From Acidimicrobiia bacterium (GTDB lineage: Bacteria > Actinomycetota > Acidimicrobiia > Acidimicrobiales > Aldehydirespiratoraceae): a stretch of DNA of 5,798 nucleotides. Location of the stretch: positions 1 through 5,798 of the forward strand of contig JAJDZO010000113.1 of NCBI GenBank assembly GCA_022824605.1. Reading direction: 5' to 3'. The notes under the pieces are model-generated. The model ran no database searches and had not been told where the DNA came from. It saw nothing but the letters and a program-made list of their open reading frames with translations. Positions 5,203 through 5,798 of the stretch are shown here, piece by piece (the first letter of the stretch is position 1; each line of letters begins with the position of its first letter). Position numbers and translations under genes: made by a program.

Positions 5203-5798
5203 ATGGGATCACCCGAACCGACACCGGCCCCCGGCGACGCAGAAGATGCGACCAGCACAACCGGACCGAGCGCGGCGGCTAGCCCGCCGTATCCGATCGA
5301 GGTGGCGCTGGCCGACGGGACGGTGCTGCGGGGCATCGAGCATCCCGCCGACGGGCCGCCCCTGCTGTTCGTGCACGACCTGGGCGACGACCTGGACGCC
5401 TGGGGGTCGCTGGCGCGCACAGTGCGCTCGGCGGGCTTCCGGGTGATCTGCCTGGAGCTGCGAGGCCACGGCCTGTCCGACGGCGAGGCCGACCCCTCGG
5501 CCACCCGCACCGATCTCACCGGTGCCCTGGCCGAGGTGGCCGGCGCGTTCGGCCCAGTCGGGCTGGTGACCTACGGCGGCGTCAGCCGGATCGCTTTCGG
5601 TCTCGGCACCGGCGACGGCACCCCCATCCAGGCCGCGATCAGCCCCACACCCCCATCCGGCGCCGACGACAAACTCCGCGATCCCGGCGACGGCGCACCT
5701 GTCTCCCATCGTGGAGCAGAAGTCCGCAAGGCTTCCGGCGCCGGCGACGGCCTCCGCGATCCCGGCGACGGCGCACCGGCCATGCGGGTGCTGTTCAC
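5203..5798 (+). CDS. Alpha/beta-hydrolase-like protein, N-terminal part, possibly inactive
   Basis: An open frame of 198 codons running off the window edge, starting at ATG 5203, 15 bases after the ATPase stop with no clear ribosome binding site. Residues 1-30 are Pro/Ala/Thr-rich. Then come a short strand pair (IEVALADGTVLRG), LLFVHDLG at 54-61 (HG-type oxyanion region, here His-Asp), a Trp at 67 and VICLELRGHGLSDG at 81-94, all in alpha/beta-hydrolase order. The nucleophile elbow, normally G-x-S-x-G, reads LVTYGGVS (121-128), with Gly125 where serine is expected. After a presumed ISP strand end (146-148), residues 150-193 are largely a repeated segment ending LRDPGDGAP, with looser G/C third-base bias (aaa, cct, cgt, gga, gca, gct) than its neighbours. 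AMRVLF (193-198) may resume the core. It may be a non-catalytic homologue, a repeat-invaded gene or a decaying one. Substrate unknown. Confidence 0.6.
   Translation, partial: MGSPEPTPAPGDAEDATSTTGPSAAASPPYPIEVALADGTVLRGIEHPADGPPLLFVHDLGDDLDAWGSLARTVRSAGFRVICLELRGHGLSDGEADPSATRTDLTGALAEVAGAFGPVGLVTYGGVSRIAFGLGTGDGTPIQAAISPTPPSGADDKLRDPGDGAPVSHRGAEVRKASGAGDGLRDPGDGAPAMRVLF
5609..5777 (+). repeat. In-frame repeats within the hydrolase-like gene
   Basis: Bases 5656-5699 match 5734-5777 with four mismatches in 44, and the 26 bases 5674-5699 are identical to 5752-5777. The offset is 78 bp (26 codons), so both copies encode LRDPGDGAP. The core ccggcgacggc occurs at 5609-5619, 5684-5694, 5741-5751 and 5762-5772. 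The spacing between the first, second and fourth is 75 and 78 bases, suggesting a degenerate third copy further left. The second copy starts with a 10-bp palindrome (ccggcgccgg, 5735-5744). This looks like a dispersed or tandem repeat family inserted in frame; only copies elsewhere in the genome would tell which. Confidence 0.75.

Noticed and set aside
5609..5777. Repeats considered as a CRISPR array
   Set aside because: There are too few copies, spacing is not spacer-like, copies degrade at one side, and they stay in one reading frame inside a gene.
5571..5798. Minus-strand frame reaching the right edge, with repeated GAPSPGSR-like units
   Set aside because: The repeats are the reverse reading of the same DNA repeats. 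The plus-strand frame continues an alpha/beta-hydrolase-like protein with real fold signatures, so plus is preferred, though repeat DNA leaves the strand less certain here.

Overview
The window is a GC-rich, actinobacterial-looking stretch carrying one plus-strand transport operon of the dipeptide/oligopeptide (Dpp/Opp) ABC type. Genus cannot be told. The high GC with strong G/C third-position bias, the twin-arginine lipoprotein substrate-binding protein, and its acidic Ala/Pro/Thr linker after the lipid-anchor cysteine all suit Actinomycetota. The linker style (CGDDEE then Thr/Ala/Pro runs) resembles Acidimicrobiia-like genomes, which is an impression, not a placement.

Layout: bases 1-345 hold no convincing gene. 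They contain a strong terminator-like hairpin (20-43), a second foldable segment (54-102), a weak extended -10 candidate (268-276) and a good ribosome binding site. Then follow a family 5 substrate-binding lipoprotein (346-2154), a DppC-type permease (2199-3158), a DppB-type permease (3252-4169), a DppD-type ATPase (4177-5187) and the first 198 codons of an alpha/beta-hydrolase-like protein that runs off the right edge (5203-5798).

How they work together: the lipoprotein would capture a ligand (peptide or another small molecule; the sequence does not say which) outside the membrane and deliver it to a channel of the two permeases, powered by the ATPase. Only one ATPase is present. Its usual DppF-type partner is not in the window, so DppD either acts as a homodimer or pairs with a subunit encoded elsewhere. 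The C-type permease precedes the B-type one, the reverse of the classical dppABCDF order.

Two places deserve most attention. First, between the permease genes the 5' end of the DppB gene is present twice, 74 bp apart. Both copies encode MKRIAARSVYTL, and the five nucleotide differences over those 12 codons are all synonymous. The upstream copy has the better Shine-Dalgarno, runs 25 codons, and stops in an ATGA overlap with the true DppB start. It is itself reached through an ATGA overlap chain from the DppC stop. A similar miniature stop-start chain lies at the DppB/DppD junction. Second, the hydrolase-like gene contains an in-frame repeat (26 nt exact, 44 nt with four mismatches, spacing 78 nt, plus a degenerate third copy) in its presumed lid region. 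The residue expected to be the nucleophilic serine is glycine. This looks like repeat invasion or decay of a hydrolase, or a non-enzymatic family member.

No RNA gene, insertion sequence, CRISPR array or defence system was recognised.
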